This document shows, piece after piece, positions 8,390 through 17,329 of a stretch of DNA of 62,881 nt. The first letter of the stretch is position 1; every line of letters begins with the position of its first letter. Both the position numbers and the translations under genes were made by a program. Below the pieces are notes generated by a model, which was not told the DNA's origin, did no database searches, and saw only the letters and a list, made by a program, of their open reading frames with translations. This stretch comes from Pseudanabaena sp. Salubria-1. GTDB taxonomy: Bacteria; Cyanobacteriota; Cyanobacteriia; Pseudanabaenales; Pseudanabaenaceae. The stretch is taken from positions 1-62,881 of the forward strand of contig JALQCR010000038.1 of the NCBI GenBank assembly GCA_023336205.1, given 5' to 3'.

Positions 8390-9532
8390 ATGCAGGTTAG
8401 TGACACCATAATCAAGCAACCTCAAGAAAAACTGCTCACTGACGCAGCATTAATGCAGAGTTTAAAAGAGGCGATCGCTCAAAAATTAGCACCTGATGTT
8501 ACTAACATTGATTTAAAAGGGATTTATCCAGAAGAATTTTTGCGCGATATTGGTAGTCTGGGTGCTTATGGTCAAGGCGTTAGTACGGAATATGGTGGCA
8601 CGGGGCGTGGCGTATTACCTGCATTAAAGGCGATCGAAATAGTTTCGGAAACTTGCCTTAGTACTGGGTTTATGACTTGGTGTCACAATGCTTGCTCTTG
8701 GTATCTGCAAAATACTGACAATCCTTTTCTAAAAGAACAAATCTTACCGCAAGTTGCAACGGGCAAGCTTTTGTCAGGCATGGGTTTATCGAATCCGATG
8801 AAACACTTTGCAGGCATTGAGAAGATTAAAATCATTGCTACGCCTTGCGAAGGTGGTTATATTCTCAATGGGACATTGCCTTGGGTTTCTAATATAGGAG
8901 ATCAGCATTTATTTGGGATATCTGCTCAAATAGAAGGAACTGATGACTATCTGATGGCGATCGCACAGGGTGGGATGCAAGGGCTAGAACTAAAGCAAGA
9001 TGTGCATTTTATTGCTCTTGAAGGGACGAATACCTTTAGATGCCTGTTTCGCAATGCTTTTATCAGTCATGATTGGGTGTTAGCGGCTCCATGCGATCGC
9101 TATGTGGAATATATCAAAGCAGGATTTATTTTAATGCAAGTGGGGATGGGCTTAGGTTTGACCCAAAATTGTATTGATTTAATGCGAAGGATTGATAGAA
9201 CTAAGCAACATGTCAATCAATACCTCGATGATCGTCCCGATGAAATGGAATGCGAACTCGAAACGCTGCGATTAAAATCCTATCGTTTAGCTGAAGCGAT
9301 CGGGCATGGTCGAGAAATCGTTAGCAAGGAAATTTTGCGAGAAGTGATTGAATCGAGAGCAACTGCTTCAGAGTTATCACTTAGAGCTTCGCAATCTTTA
9401 ATGCTCCATGCAGGTGCGATCGGTTATGTGCATGGCAGTGTGTACGATCGCCGTTTACGAGAATCATATTTCGTTGCTATGGTAACACCTGCGCTCAAAC
9501 ATTTACGCAAAGTATTAGCCAGTATGTCTTAA
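8390..9532 (+). CDS. Acyl-CoA dehydrogenase family flavoprotein
   Basis: A 380-residue FAD enzyme of the acyl-CoA dehydrogenase fold: helical N-terminal domain with YGGTGRGVLPALKAIEIVSETCLS, a middle beta domain (about 125-225; LSGMGLSNPM and GYILNGTLPWVSN), then a helical C-terminal domain. The family includes acyl-CoA dehydrogenases, FMN-dependent sulfur monooxygenases (SfnB/DszC type) and hydroxylases; sequence alone does not separate these. Few cyanobacteria run classical beta-oxidation, so an oxygenase or stress role next to OsmC is plausible but inferred. An SD-like AAGGGAAG precedes ATG 8390. Confidence 0.85.
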   Translation: MQVSDTIIKQPQEKLLTDAALMQSLKEAIAQKLAPDVTNIDLKGIYPEEFLRDIGSLGAYGQGVSTEYGGTGRGVLPALKAIEIVSETCLSTGFMTWCHNACSWYLQNTDNPFLKEQILPQVATGKLLSGMGLSNPMKHFAGIEKIKIIATPCEGGYILNGTLPWVSNIGDQHLFGISAQIEGTDDYLMAIAQGGMQGLELKQDVHFIALEGTNTFRCLFRNAFISHDWVLAAPCDRYVEYIKAGFILMQVGMGLGLTQNCIDLMRRIDRTKQHVNQYLDDRPDEMECELETLRLKSYRLAEAIGHGREIVSKEILREVIESRATASELSLRASQSLMLHAGAIGYVHGSVYDRRLRESYFVAMVTPALKHLRKVLASMS

Positions 9533-9952
9533 TTAGAAATATCTAGTTTTTATAGGATTAATATAGCTAAAATTCAAAAGGCTAAATCATTGTCTAAAAG
9601 CTCAACAAAATTTTATTTTTAAAATAAAATTTTGTTGGTTTCTGCTGAGAAAAAATTATCAACTAGTTGGTATAAATTAGATTTAAAAGCCAAGAAATAA
9701 TCTATAAATAGGAAGTCTTAATTGTTTATAGTTTGTAGGATGCGTTACGCTATCGCTAACGCATCCTACTTCTATCAAGGCCATAGTAATTACCAATATT
9801 ATTATTCTTATGTTCTCGTGATTTATTTAGGATCTATATTTAATTTATGTATTTGTGAATTTTATTGATTTTCTAGTATTAAGAATCTGATTTATAATCA
9901 GCATAAAAAATGATCTCCAAATCATCTAAATATTAATAATGCAATACTTTTC
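9533..9952. other. AT-rich intergenic region with two palindromes
   Basis: No coding signal seen. It holds a perfect 35-bp palindrome (9603-9637, arms CAACAAAATTTTATTTT) that could terminate the acyl-CoA dehydrogenase transcript, and a repeat-like palindrome (9735-9769) with arms GTAGGATGCGTTA/TAACGCATCCTAC, a sequence type common in cyanobacterial intergenic repeats. Confidence 0.7.
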
Positions 9953-9995
9953 GTATATGTCTATACCGATTTAATTACAAACAAGTTGCTAGAGT
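9953..9995 (+). promoter_or_regulatory. NtcA-activated promoter for the cyanate operon
   Basis: The NtcA consensus GTA-N8-TAC is met exactly by GTATATGTCTATAC (9953-9966). A -10 element TAGAGT (TA-N3-T) lies at 9990-9995, 23 bp after the box, the canonical spacing for class II NtcA-activated promoters. It is 95 bp upstream of the substrate-binding protein start. This predicts activation under nitrogen limitation. Confidence 0.8.
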
Positions 9996-10090
9996 ACTAA
10001 TAATTAAATTTATCTTTAGCTATTTATGGCTAATTGGACTGCATCCATTAGGTCAAGAATTATTCTCTAAAACACAAATAATAACCAACC

Positions 10091-11755
10091 ATGACATCTA
10101 ACCTGATAGAACAGATGGTCGCTTCAGCGATAGGAAATAACTCAATCTCTGCTCAAACTTCTGATTATTCTGTTGCTCAAATAAACAATAATTTATGGAA
10201 TGCCTGTCCCTGCGGCGCAGATCATAATGCTGATCAGCATCAGAGCGTTATGGAAGGAATGCCGACAGATCCCGTGGAATTAGTGAATGACCTGATGCGG
10301 ATGGGTCACTACTCTGATCGCGCTCAATTGATGGCGCAGTCATGGGAAACCAACGCCATGAAAGCAGACCTGTGGCAACTTTTGGAACAGGGTTCATTGT
10401 CCCACGCTTCTGAGAGTCAAAAGCGGATTTGCTATGACCTGATCAAGATGGCTGGCGGTGTTGAAGAAGCCTTTAATGCGGCCTTTGGTCCCCAAGCACA
10501 GGAATTCTTTACCGATACATTGCAATCTAGCACCTTCCGTCGGCGCGAATTTCTAATTAAAGTAGCTGCTGCCGCCGCCGTGGTAACGCTTACAGGATGT
10601 CCTTCTACTCCTCCGACCGAGACTCCATCTAAGGCAACTACCAATACCCCAAACACCCCACCTGCGGGAGTGGAGAAAACTAATTTAAAAGTTGGTTTCT
10701 TGCCGATTACTTGCGCCACCCCGATCATCATGTCGGAGCCATTGGGCTTTTATACTAAGTATGGTCTGAAGGTTGAACTAGTGAAGATGCCTAGCTGGGC
10801 GGCAATTCGTGACTCCGCGATCGCAGGTGAGTTAGATGCCTATCACATGCTTTCACCTATGCCGATCTCCATGTCTTTAGGACTTGGTTCCACCGCATTT
10901 CCTATAAAGCTTGCCAGCATTGAGAATATTAATGGTCAATCGATCTCAGTTGCTAATCAGCACTTGGGCAAGGTCAAAGAAGCCAAAGACTTTAAAGGAT
11001 TTAGTATTGGGGTTCCCTTTGCCTTCTCCATGCACAACTTGTTGTTGCGCTATTACTTAGCGGCGGGTGGACTCGATCCTGATAAGGATGTGCAGATTCA
11101 AGTAATTCCACCACCTGATGCGATCGCTAAGATGACAGCAGGACAGCTTGATGCGTTCCTACTACCCGATAACGTCGTCCAACGTTCTGTCTTTAATAAG
11201 ATTGGCTTTATCCATTTGCTCACCAAAGATATTTGGTCTGGACATCCCTGCTGTGCTTTTGCGGCTAGCCAAAAGTGGATTGATACCAATCCCAATACCT
11301 ACCGCGCAATTAATAAAGCGATTATTGATGGTGCTGGCTATGCCAATGATCCTAAACATCGTGAAGAAATTGCTAAGGCGATCGCAGGAAAGAACTATCT
11401 TAATCAACCTGAACCAGTCTTAAAAGCAGTATTAACTGGCAAGTTTGAGGATGGTCAGGGTAATACCTTTGATATTCCCGATCGCGTTGGTTTTGATCCC
11501 TATCCTTGGAAGAGCTTTGCTAAGTGGATTTCTTCGCAGTTTGTGCGTTGGGACTTGATGCCCAAAGATAAGGCTGATTACAAAACTATCGCTGAGCAAA
11601 TCTATCAAACCGATCTGGCGCGTGAGTTGGCAAAAGAGTTGGGACAAACTCCGCCAACGGAAACTGAACGTATTGAGAAATTGAAGTATGACTCCTTCGA
11701 TCCTGCTAAGCCTGAAGCCTATATCGAAGAACAGATTAAGCAGTTTAAGGTCTAG
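10091..11755 (+). CDS. cynA: Cyanate ABC transporter substrate-binding protein
   Basis: A 554-residue NrtA/CmpA/CynA-type periplasmic binding lipoprotein. Assignment to cyanate comes from the downstream permease, ATPase and cyanase. The binding domain starts near residue 195 (LKVGFLPITCATPIIMSEPLGFYTKYGLKVELVKM) and follows the NrtA/CmpA pattern. Unusually, about 150 residues precede the export signal: a Tat-like RRREFLIK (150-157), a hydrophobic stretch and a lipobox cysteine at about 170 (VVTLTGC). The extension has a Cys/His-rich patch (ACPCGADHNADQH, about 38-50). A later start at Met120 would give a normal Tat leader, but the region before it looks coding. See findings. Confidence 0.88.
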   Translation: MTSNLIEQMVASAIGNNSISAQTSDYSVAQINNNLWNACPCGADHNADQHQSVMEGMPTDPVELVNDLMRMGHYSDRAQLMAQSWETNAMKADLWQLLEQGSLSHASESQKRICYDLIKMAGGVEEAFNAAFGPQAQEFFTDTLQSSTFRRREFLIKVAAAAAVVTLTGCPSTPPTETPSKATTNTPNTPPAGVEKTNLKVGFLPITCATPIIMSEPLGFYTKYGLKVELVKMPSWAAIRDSAIAGELDAYHMLSPMPISMSLGLGSTAFPIKLASIENINGQSISVANQHLGKVKEAKDFKGFSIGVPFAFSMHNLLLRYYLAAGGLDPDKDVQIQVIPPPDAIAKMTAGQLDAFLLPDNVVQRSVFNKIGFIHLLTKDIWSGHPCCAFAASQKWIDTNPNTYRAINKAIIDGAGYANDPKHREEIAKAIAGKNYLNQPEPVLKAVLTGKFEDGQGNTFDIPDRVGFDPYPWKSFAKWISSQFVRWDLMPKDKADYKTIAEQIYQTDLARELAKELGQTPPTETERIEKLKYDSFDPAKPEAYIEEQIKQFKV

Positions 11756-11776
11756 ATCCCCTCAGCCCCCTTTTCA

Positions 11777-11803
11777 AAGGGGAAGAATTTTCTTCTTCCC
11801 CTT
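11777..11803 (+). terminator. Hairpin between cynA and cynB
   Basis: Arms AAGGGGAAGAA and TTCTTCCCCTT followed by T-rich sequence, 22 bp after the cynA stop. It would allow the binding protein to be made in excess over the permease and ATPase. The rest of the 255-bp gap (to 12010) shows no other clear feature. Confidence 0.65.
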
Positions 11804-12010
11804 TTCTTAAGCTGTGGTGTACACACAAGTCTCTCTGTCTACATTTCAGGGTTTAGCTCTCTTAGGGCTTTTGACCGTAGAAAGTGATTCTTAAATGGTT
11901 TCTTAGCGGTTTTCGCTTTATAAAAGGCAAAGTAAATACCGTAATTGTTTTTTATTTTGAGAATAGCATGCACTTATTCTCAAAAAGTTATCAATCTAGC
12001 ACGAAAAACT

Positions 12011-12868
12011 ATGGACTATTCTCCTTCGATGCCCAAGTCTCGACCACGCTCAAACCCAATCATGGCAATGATTCAGAGCGTATTGCCTAATCAAGACTTG
12101 CAAGCATTTGTTTTATTCCTATTGATCCTTAGCTCGATATTGATTTTTTGGGAAGTAGGTGCAGTTAAAGGCTGGTTTTCTCCCCTGATGCCATCCGCTT
12201 CACAAACTTCAACCGATTTTTGGGCATGGGTTTCCAACCCTTTTTATGTAAAGGGAACGAATGATCGCGGGATTGGTTGGCATTTGATTACCAGCTTACG
12301 TCGCGTTACGATTGGCTTCACTGTTGGTGCAGCGATCGCCATTCCTTCAGGCGTTCTGATTGGACTATTTCCTGTAGTTTCCAAGGCTGTCGATCCATTC
12401 ATTCAAATCCTCAAGCCAGTTTCACCTCTAGCTTGGTTGCCCATTGGTTTGGGACTAATTAAGGATTCAGAAAGTACTGCTATTTTTGTAATTGCAATTA
12501 CCAGTCTCTGGCCGACTCTGATTAATACCAAATTCGGTGTGAGTAATGTTGATCCTACCTATATCGATGTGACCCGTACCCTTGGCGCTTCACCTTGGCG
12601 CACAATTACGAAGGTGATTTTACCTGCTGCGGCTCCGAGTATTGTGTCAGGTATGCGAATTAGCGCAGGGATTGCATGGCTGGTAATCGTGGCTGCGGAA
12701 ATTCTGATCGGTGGTACGGGCGTGGGTTACTTCGTTTGGAATGAATGGAATAACTTGAGTATTACTAGCATTATTACAGCGATTCTTTTAATCGGCGCGA
12801 TCGGTTTAGTCATCGATCGCCTATTTGGACTGCTGCAACATTGGGTTTCATTTGGGAGAGAAGTATGA
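12011..12868 (+). CDS. cynB: Cyanate ABC transporter permease
   Basis: An inner-membrane permease of the NrtB/SsuC/TauC type: about six helices and the EAA loop DVTRTLGASPWRTITKVILPAAAPSIVSG that docks the ATPase. I place the start at ATG 12011 (MDYSPSMPKSR); the frame is open from 11945, which would add 22 residues without family character. The stop overlaps the ATPase start (ATGA at 12865-12868), so the two are translationally coupled. Together with cynA and cynD it should form an importer for cyanate (or closely related anions such as nitrate or bicarbonate). Confidence 0.88.
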   Translation: MDYSPSMPKSRPRSNPIMAMIQSVLPNQDLQAFVLFLLILSSILIFWEVGAVKGWFSPLMPSASQTSTDFWAWVSNPFYVKGTNDRGIGWHLITSLRRVTIGFTVGAAIAIPSGVLIGLFPVVSKAVDPFIQILKPVSPLAWLPIGLGLIKDSESTAIFVIAITSLWPTLINTKFGVSNVDPTYIDVTRTLGASPWRTITKVILPAAAPSIVSGMRISAGIAWLVIVAAEILIGGTGVGYFVWNEWNNLSITSIITAILLIGAIGLVIDRLFGLLQHWVSFGREV

Positions 12869-13740
12869 TCGTGTCTTCTATGGAAAAAGCATCTGCAAAT
12901 ATGGCAACTCAGCAAGCACAGATTTCCATCTGCGATGTTTCAATGGTCTATCGCGGTCGAAGTGGCTTGATCAATAAGCTCACTCGCCGTACTTCTAAGG
13001 ATTATGTAGCTTTAGCCAATATCAATTTTGATATTGCGCCCAATACCTTTGTGTCGATTATTGGACCGTCTGGCTGTGGTAAGTCCACACTTCTCAATCT
13101 CATTGCAGGTTTAACTAGCCCCTCCAGTGGTGCGATTTTAATCAATGGCGAAGAAGTTTATGCTCCAGGTCCCGATCGCGGTGTCGTATTTCAAAACTAT
13201 GCACTGATGCCTTGGTTGACGGTTGCCGAGAACTTACACTTTGCGATCGAGACGGTCTATCCTACAATGTCTCTCGCCGATCGCAAAAGCCGTGTCTATG
13301 AATATATCGAACTAGTTGGCTTAAAAGGAGCCGAGAAAAAGCATCCCCATGAGCTATCTGGTGGTATGAAACAAAGGGTGGGCATTGCTCGCGCCCTTGC
13401 GATCGATCCCCAAATTCTATTGATGGATGAACCATTTGGCGCACTTGATGCGCTCACTCGTGGATTCCTACAGGATGAAGTTGCCCGTATTTGGGAACAG
13501 AAACGTAAAACTGTGGTGATGATTACCCATAGTATCGAGGAAGCCTTGCTGCTCTCTGATAAAATCGTGATGATGAAACGTGGACCAGCCGCAGGGATTG
13601 ACGAAATTCTGAATGTGCCTTTTCCCCGTCCGCGATCGCGTGAAAATCTCGACCAACAATCGGGATATCATGATCTAAAAGCGGAAATGGAAGAGCATCT
13701 TATGCGTGAAACCCGTGCTGTTGAATCCGCAAGAATATAG
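12865..13740 (+). CDS. cynD: Cyanate ABC transporter ATP-binding protein
   Basis: A 291-residue NrtD/CynD-type ATPase. Walker A GPSGCGKST (about 67-75), Q-loop in FQNYALMPWLTV, signature LSGGMKQRVGIARAL, Walker B ILLMDEPFGALD and the H-loop in MITHSIEEALLLSD are all intact. It lacks the C-terminal binding-protein-like domain of NrtC, so this is a CynD/NrtD type. The start is ATG 12865, with GGGAGAGAAGT just upstream and 4 bp overlap with cynB; an earlier in-frame start at 12841 would lie inside cynB. Confidence 0.9.
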   Translation: MIVSSMEKASANMATQQAQISICDVSMVYRGRSGLINKLTRRTSKDYVALANINFDIAPNTFVSIIGPSGCGKSTLLNLIAGLTSPSSGAILINGEEVYAPGPDRGVVFQNYALMPWLTVAENLHFAIETVYPTMSLADRKSRVYEYIELVGLKGAEKKHPHELSGGMKQRVGIARALAIDPQILLMDEPFGALDALTRGFLQDEVARIWEQKRKTVVMITHSIEEALLLSDKIVMMKRGPAAGIDEILNVPFPRPRSRENLDQQSGYHDLKAEMEEHLMRETRAVESARI

Positions 13741-13743
13741 GAA

Positions 13744-13780
13744 AATGTAAAAAATTTTGCTGTGCAAAATTTTTTACATT
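13744..13780. repeat. Palindrome between cynD and cynS
   Basis: Perfect 17-bp arms AATGTAAAAAATTTTGC around TGT, 3 bp after the cynD stop and 36 bp before the cynS start. It may modulate read-through into cynS. Confidence 0.75.
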
Positions 13781-13815
13781 CCCAATACAAAATATCTAAA
13801 AATACCAAAAACATT

Positions 13816-14262
13816 ATGACAGTTGAATTTCCATCTTTTACTCAAACTCTATTAGCCGCCAAAAAAGCCAAAGGCTTGAGCTTTGTTGACCTCGAAAAGC
13901 TATTAGGTCAAGATGAAGTTTGGATTGCTTCGCTTTTCTATGGTCAAAATAGCGCCAGTGTGGAACAAGCCACAAAAATTGCTGAAGCATTAGGACTAGG
14001 GGAAGATATTATTACGGCTCTGAGTTCCTATCCTAGTAAAGGGTTGGGACCAGTAGTACCCACCGATCCATTGATTTATCGCTTCTATGAAATCATGCAA
14101 GTTTATGGTTATCCCATGAAGGAAATCATCCATGAGAAGTTTGGTGATGGCATCATGAGTGCGATCGATTTCACCCTCGATATCGACAAAGTAGAAGATC
14201 CCAAAGGCGATCGCGTCAAAGTCACGATGAACGGCAAGTTCCTAGCCTATAAAAAGTGGTAA
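13816..14262 (+). CDS. cynS: Cyanase (cyanate hydratase)
   Basis: A 148-residue enzyme that converts cyanate and bicarbonate to ammonia and CO2. From ATG 13816 the catalytic triad falls at Arg89, Glu92 and Ser115, exactly seven less than Arg96, Glu99 and Ser122 of E. coli CynS; they lie in IYRFYEIM and DGIMSAIDF. The N-terminal half is the helix-turn-helix-like domain; the C terminus GKFLAYKKW is the usual family end. The frame is open upstream to 13762, but that adds sequence from the palindrome. It completes a transporter-plus-enzyme unit that gives ammonium from cyanate. Confidence 0.97.
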   Translation: MTVEFPSFTQTLLAAKKAKGLSFVDLEKLLGQDEVWIASLFYGQNSASVEQATKIAEALGLGEDIITALSSYPSKGLGPVVPTDPLIYRFYEIMQVYGYPMKEIIHEKFGDGIMSAIDFTLDIDKVEDPKGDRVKVTMNGKFLAYKKW

Positions 14263-14286
14263 CATAACCTCCTCTCAACAAATATA

Positions 14287-14322
14287 GCGGTTTTCGTTTT
14301 GCCTAGGCAAAACAAAAACCGC
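14287..14322. terminator. Hairpin after cynS
   Basis: Arms GCGGTTTTCGTTTTGCC and GGCAAAACAAAAACCGC (one mismatch) around TA, between cynS and the TetR gene. Confidence 0.7.
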
Positions 14323-14372
14323 AACCCCTCACAAGTTTCAACGCTATGCCTAATATGAAAATCAGTTAGTTT

Positions 14373-14960
14373 ATGGCAAATCTCAAACGTACTCGCGAAG
14401 ATATTCTCACCTCAGCGATCGATCTTGTGCATCGTCAGGGTTTACAGTCAACTGGCTTAAAAGAGTTATTTGCCGCTACTCAAGCTTCGTCAGGCAGTTT
14501 CTATAACTACTTCCAATCAAAGGATGAATTCGCCCATGCGCTGATTGATTTCCAGTGGCACAAAATCAGAGAGAATGCCTTTCTGTCAGCGTCTCAAGTT
14601 ACTGATGATCCGATTCAGCGACTCATATTGACAATTGATAAAATCGAAGAAAAACATCTTGCTGAAATTAATTGTGCAGGATGTTTATTAGGGAACTTAA
14701 TTGTCGATTTAGCCGAATATAACGAAACCTTTCGGAAGCATCTCCAACAGGTTTTTGATGAATGGCAAGCCTTATTTGCTCAAATGTTGCGGGATGGAAA
14801 AGAGCAATTAAGCGATCGCACTGATCCAGATTTACTAGCAGAGCAAATTCTGACCATGTTAGAAGGGGTGCTATTAATTGCCAGACTTTACGATCAGCCT
14901 GAACGTCTCAAACGGGGATTTGCTAGCATTAGACAGCTGCTTAAAGATGAACTGGTCTAA
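14373..14960 (+). CDS. TetR/AcrR family transcriptional regulator
   Basis: A 195-residue repressor-type regulator. The N-terminal helix-turn-helix is clear: TREDILTSAIDLVHRQGLQ, then TGLKELFAATQASSGSFYNYFQSKDEFAHALI. The ligand domain contains INCAGCLLGNLIVDLAEYNETFR, with paired cysteines as in the TetR subgroup that responds to electrophiles or aldehydes (NemR/AcuR-like). It converges on the VOC gene, with stops overlapping by 4 bp. Its target is unknown. Confidence 0.9.
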   Translation: MANLKRTREDILTSAIDLVHRQGLQSTGLKELFAATQASSGSFYNYFQSKDEFAHALIDFQWHKIRENAFLSASQVTDDPIQRLILTIDKIEEKHLAEINCAGCLLGNLIVDLAEYNETFRKHLQQVFDEWQALFAQMLRDGKEQLSDRTDPDLLAEQILTMLEGVLLIARLYDQPERLKRGFASIRQLLKDELV

Positions 14961-15349
14961 AGCCTTGCCATTAGCTCTATTGGTAATCCATCAGGATCAG
15001 CAATAAAAGCAACATGATATGTGAGATCGCCTATAGACTGCTCTCTCGGTGGCAATAATAATTTGATCTTGCCTAATTTATTTACAAGGGCTTGCAAAAA
15101 AATTTCCAAATTTTCCACATGAAAAGATAGGTGATAGTAACCCACATAATGCTCATCACCAAAAGCATTAGAGACATTCTTTGGCTCAGGCACTTGCATT
15201 AGTTCGAGATTAGTTCCAGCACCATGCATCCAACAAGCCAGCGTAATCCCCGCCGTAAAGCGCTCAGTCACCTCAAAGCCTAAGGCTTCGTAAAAGGCGA
15301 TCGCTCGAAAAATATCCGCAGTTTTAATCGAGGTATGGTGATGTTGCAT
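14957..15349 (-). CDS. VOC (glyoxalase I-like) metalloprotein
   Basis: A 130-residue vicinal-oxygen-chelate protein: HHHTSIKTADIFRAIAFYEALGFEV, then GYYHLSFHVENLEIFLQAL and VAFIADPDGLPIELM, the repeated beta-alpha-beta modules with His and Glu ligands of the glyoxalase I fold. I choose ATG 15349 (MQHHHTSIKTAD); the frame is open to 15418, but those codons overlap the neighbouring glycosyltransferase. Substrate unknown; lactoylglutathione lyase is only one option. Confidence 0.85.
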   Translation of the reverse strand: MQHHHTSIKTADIFRAIAFYEALGFEVTERFTAGITLACWMHGAGTNLELMQVPEPKNVSNAFGDEHYVGYYHLSFHVENLEIFLQALVNKLGKIKLLLPPREQSIGDLTYHVAFIADPDGLPIELMARL

Positions 15350-15377
15350 CGTCTTTTTAAATGTAAGAAGCAATCTC

Positions 15378-16142
15378 CTAGGCTTTATTGGGTTTGAACA
15401 AAGAATCTTTGGTGACACACCAAACGAAATGAGGCAGTGAGAGCATTCTCTTCCATCGCCAAGGCTCTTGGTAGAGACGATACAGCCATTCTAGATTATT
15501 GTTGCTAAACCATTCAGGAGCGCGAGTTTTTGTACCAGCCCAGATATCAAAACTACCACCTACGCCAATCCACACAGCATTGGGACTAAGATGGCGATAC
15601 TTCTGAATCCATAGCTCTTGGCGCGGTACACCTAAACCGACAAGAATCAGCTCTGGTTGAGAGATTTGCAACTGTTCACAGACTTGCCGCTCTAGTACTT
15701 CATCAAAATAACCATGATGGGTTCCCGCGATCGCAATATCAGCCCATTTTTGTTGCCAAATATCGACAACATTATCGACAACATTAGGAGCACCACCAAG
15801 CAAAAAGATCCGCCATTGTTTTAGAGCCGCAATCTCTACAACTTGCTCGGAAAGCTCAATTCCAGGACAGCGCTTGATTTTTTCACCTTGCGATCGCAGG
15901 TACAGCACAATCCCAGCTCCATCTGGTACGACTAACTCAGCATGTTGAATAACTTTAGCCAAATCAGAGTTTTTACGAGCCTGCATTGTCATTTCTGCAT
16001 TCAGCGTCACAACATGAGCGCCTTGATTGGCTTGTAATTTTTGGACGAGCCATTCTGTATAGTTTTCATGGATATGTACGGGCATACCAAGGACAGCAAA
16101 CTGACGCAAAATAACATTCTCCAAATACTGCGAGATCATCAA
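15378..16142 (-). CDS. WecG/TagA/CpsF family glycosyltransferase
   Basis: A 254-residue GT26-family enzyme, which adds a sugar (classically ManNAc or ManNAcA) to a lipid-linked precursor in cell-surface polysaccharide synthesis. Motifs: GAHVVTLNAEM, VVPDGAGIVL, LFLLGG-like IFLLGGAPNV, ELILVGLGVPRQELWI and WIGVGGSFDIWAG, followed by the family C-terminal EWLYRLYQEPWRWKRM. A second, divergent member lies at 61910-62710. Start at ATG 16142. Confidence 0.93.
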   Translation of the reverse strand: MMISQYLENVILRQFAVLGMPVHIHENYTEWLVQKLQANQGAHVVTLNAEMTMQARKNSDLAKVIQHAELVVPDGAGIVLYLRSQGEKIKRCPGIELSEQVVEIAALKQWRIFLLGGAPNVVDNVVDIWQQKWADIAIAGTHHGYFDEVLERQVCEQLQISQPELILVGLGVPRQELWIQKYRHLSPNAVWIGVGGSFDIWAGTKTRAPEWFSNNNLEWLYRLYQEPWRWKRMLSLPHFVWCVTKDSLFKPNKA

Positions 16143-16267
16143 TTTATCATTTAATTATGACCGAAGGTATAGCTGTTTTCATCTTGCCTATAGCAAAATG
16201 AAAACTTAAAACTTTTACTAGGATTATTTTTTTGTTTTCAAATGAGTAGGTAATCATTTAACAACCG

Positions 16268-17182
16268 CTACAATATTTTATGCTTGAAAAGAATTTTCTC
16301 ACTGACTATCTGACAGTAAGAATTTAACCATAAAAGGGAGATTTGGGATATCTGTCCAGATTCTAAGTTAACAATAGAGAAGTTACGGTATTCTCCGTCA
16401 TTATTTTTGACAATTCTCGGTGCACAAGCAGCATTTAGAAAAGTCGTCCCCATGTCGTTAGTCGCAATCACCTCACGAGTTCGGTGGGAATTGAGGCGTA
16501 AACTATGATGCATATGTCCAAAGGTAGCCAAAGGAACTGTTTTTCTCATTTGATAGGATTGGGAGAGTGCCTCTGCAAAATCGGGATCACCATAGTCACC
16601 GCCGCCAATTTTCCAATCTTTTCCACAAATAGAATGCTCCTCACTACCTAATCCATAGGGACCATTATGACCTAAAAATATTATGTTTTCGTAAGCCGCG
16701 TTGGCAACTGATTCAGAAATACGTTGAGTTGATTCCATAAAATTTTTAATGTTATAGCGATCGCGATAAAAAGCTTCTTTTTTCCATTTAGAGCTTCCCC
16801 AACTAAAGGGACGTGCACCAACTACTGAGAGCTTTAATTCAGGAAAGTCTAGCCAACTGTAGCCGACATGCATTTTGCCTAAAATATCTAATTGCTGCTG
16901 CACACGATCTTCCTTAGTGCGATCATAGGGACATTCGTTTTTTTTAGAGTTTTTGACATTGTCTGAGATGCTGTACCAAGCGTCATGATTTCCTAAAATA
17001 ACCGCTTTCGGTATATCAAGATTGGCGATCGCTCTGACAACTTCTACTGACTCATTACCAAAGTCTCCAACAAATAGAACTAAATCAACTCCCAAAGACT
17101 GAAGAGCTAAGCGATCCTCAACAGGTTGCCATAAATCATGAACATCCCCAACAACAGCTATTTTAATTGACGAATCTGCCAT
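16268..17182 (-). CDS. Metallophosphoesterase (TIGR04168-like)
   Basis: A 304-residue calcineurin-like phosphoesterase. Metal-ligand motifs are in order: GDVHDLW (about 12-18), GDFGNE, GNHDAW, GHNGPYGLG and GHMHHSLR. The pattern matches the cyanobacterial/plastid TIGR04168 group of unknown substrate. A short AT-rich gap (16143-16267) separates it from the WecG gene. Confidence 0.9.
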   Translation of the reverse strand: MADSSIKIAVVGDVHDLWQPVEDRLALQSLGVDLVLFVGDFGNESVEVVRAIANLDIPKAVILGNHDAWYSISDNVKNSKKNECPYDRTKEDRVQQQLDILGKMHVGYSWLDFPELKLSVVGARPFSWGSSKWKKEAFYRDRYNIKNFMESTQRISESVANAAYENIIFLGHNGPYGLGSEEHSICGKDWKIGGGDYGDPDFAEALSQSYQMRKTVPLATFGHMHHSLRLNSHRTREVIATNDMGTTFLNAACAPRIVKNNDGEYRNFSIVNLESGQISQISLLWLNSYCQIVSEKILFKHKIL

Positions 17183-17329
17183 GACCTAATTGTAAAAAAT
17201 GGATGTTACCTCACTATCATAAATAAAAAATGTATTTAGCAGCCTGTTGGGGAAACCTATTTTCTTCATTTGGGAATGCTTTGCCCAAAACTTCACAACG
17301 CAGGGACAAATTGTCTGTAAAAGCATAGA

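Noticed and set aside
8390..9532. Naming the flavoprotein a specific beta-oxidation enzyme
   Set aside because: The fold is shared by dehydrogenases, monooxygenases and hydroxylases; no residue here decides between them.
11884..12090. 68-residue frame overlapping the start of cynB
   Set aside because: Out of frame with cynB, no family character, and it overlaps a well-supported gene.
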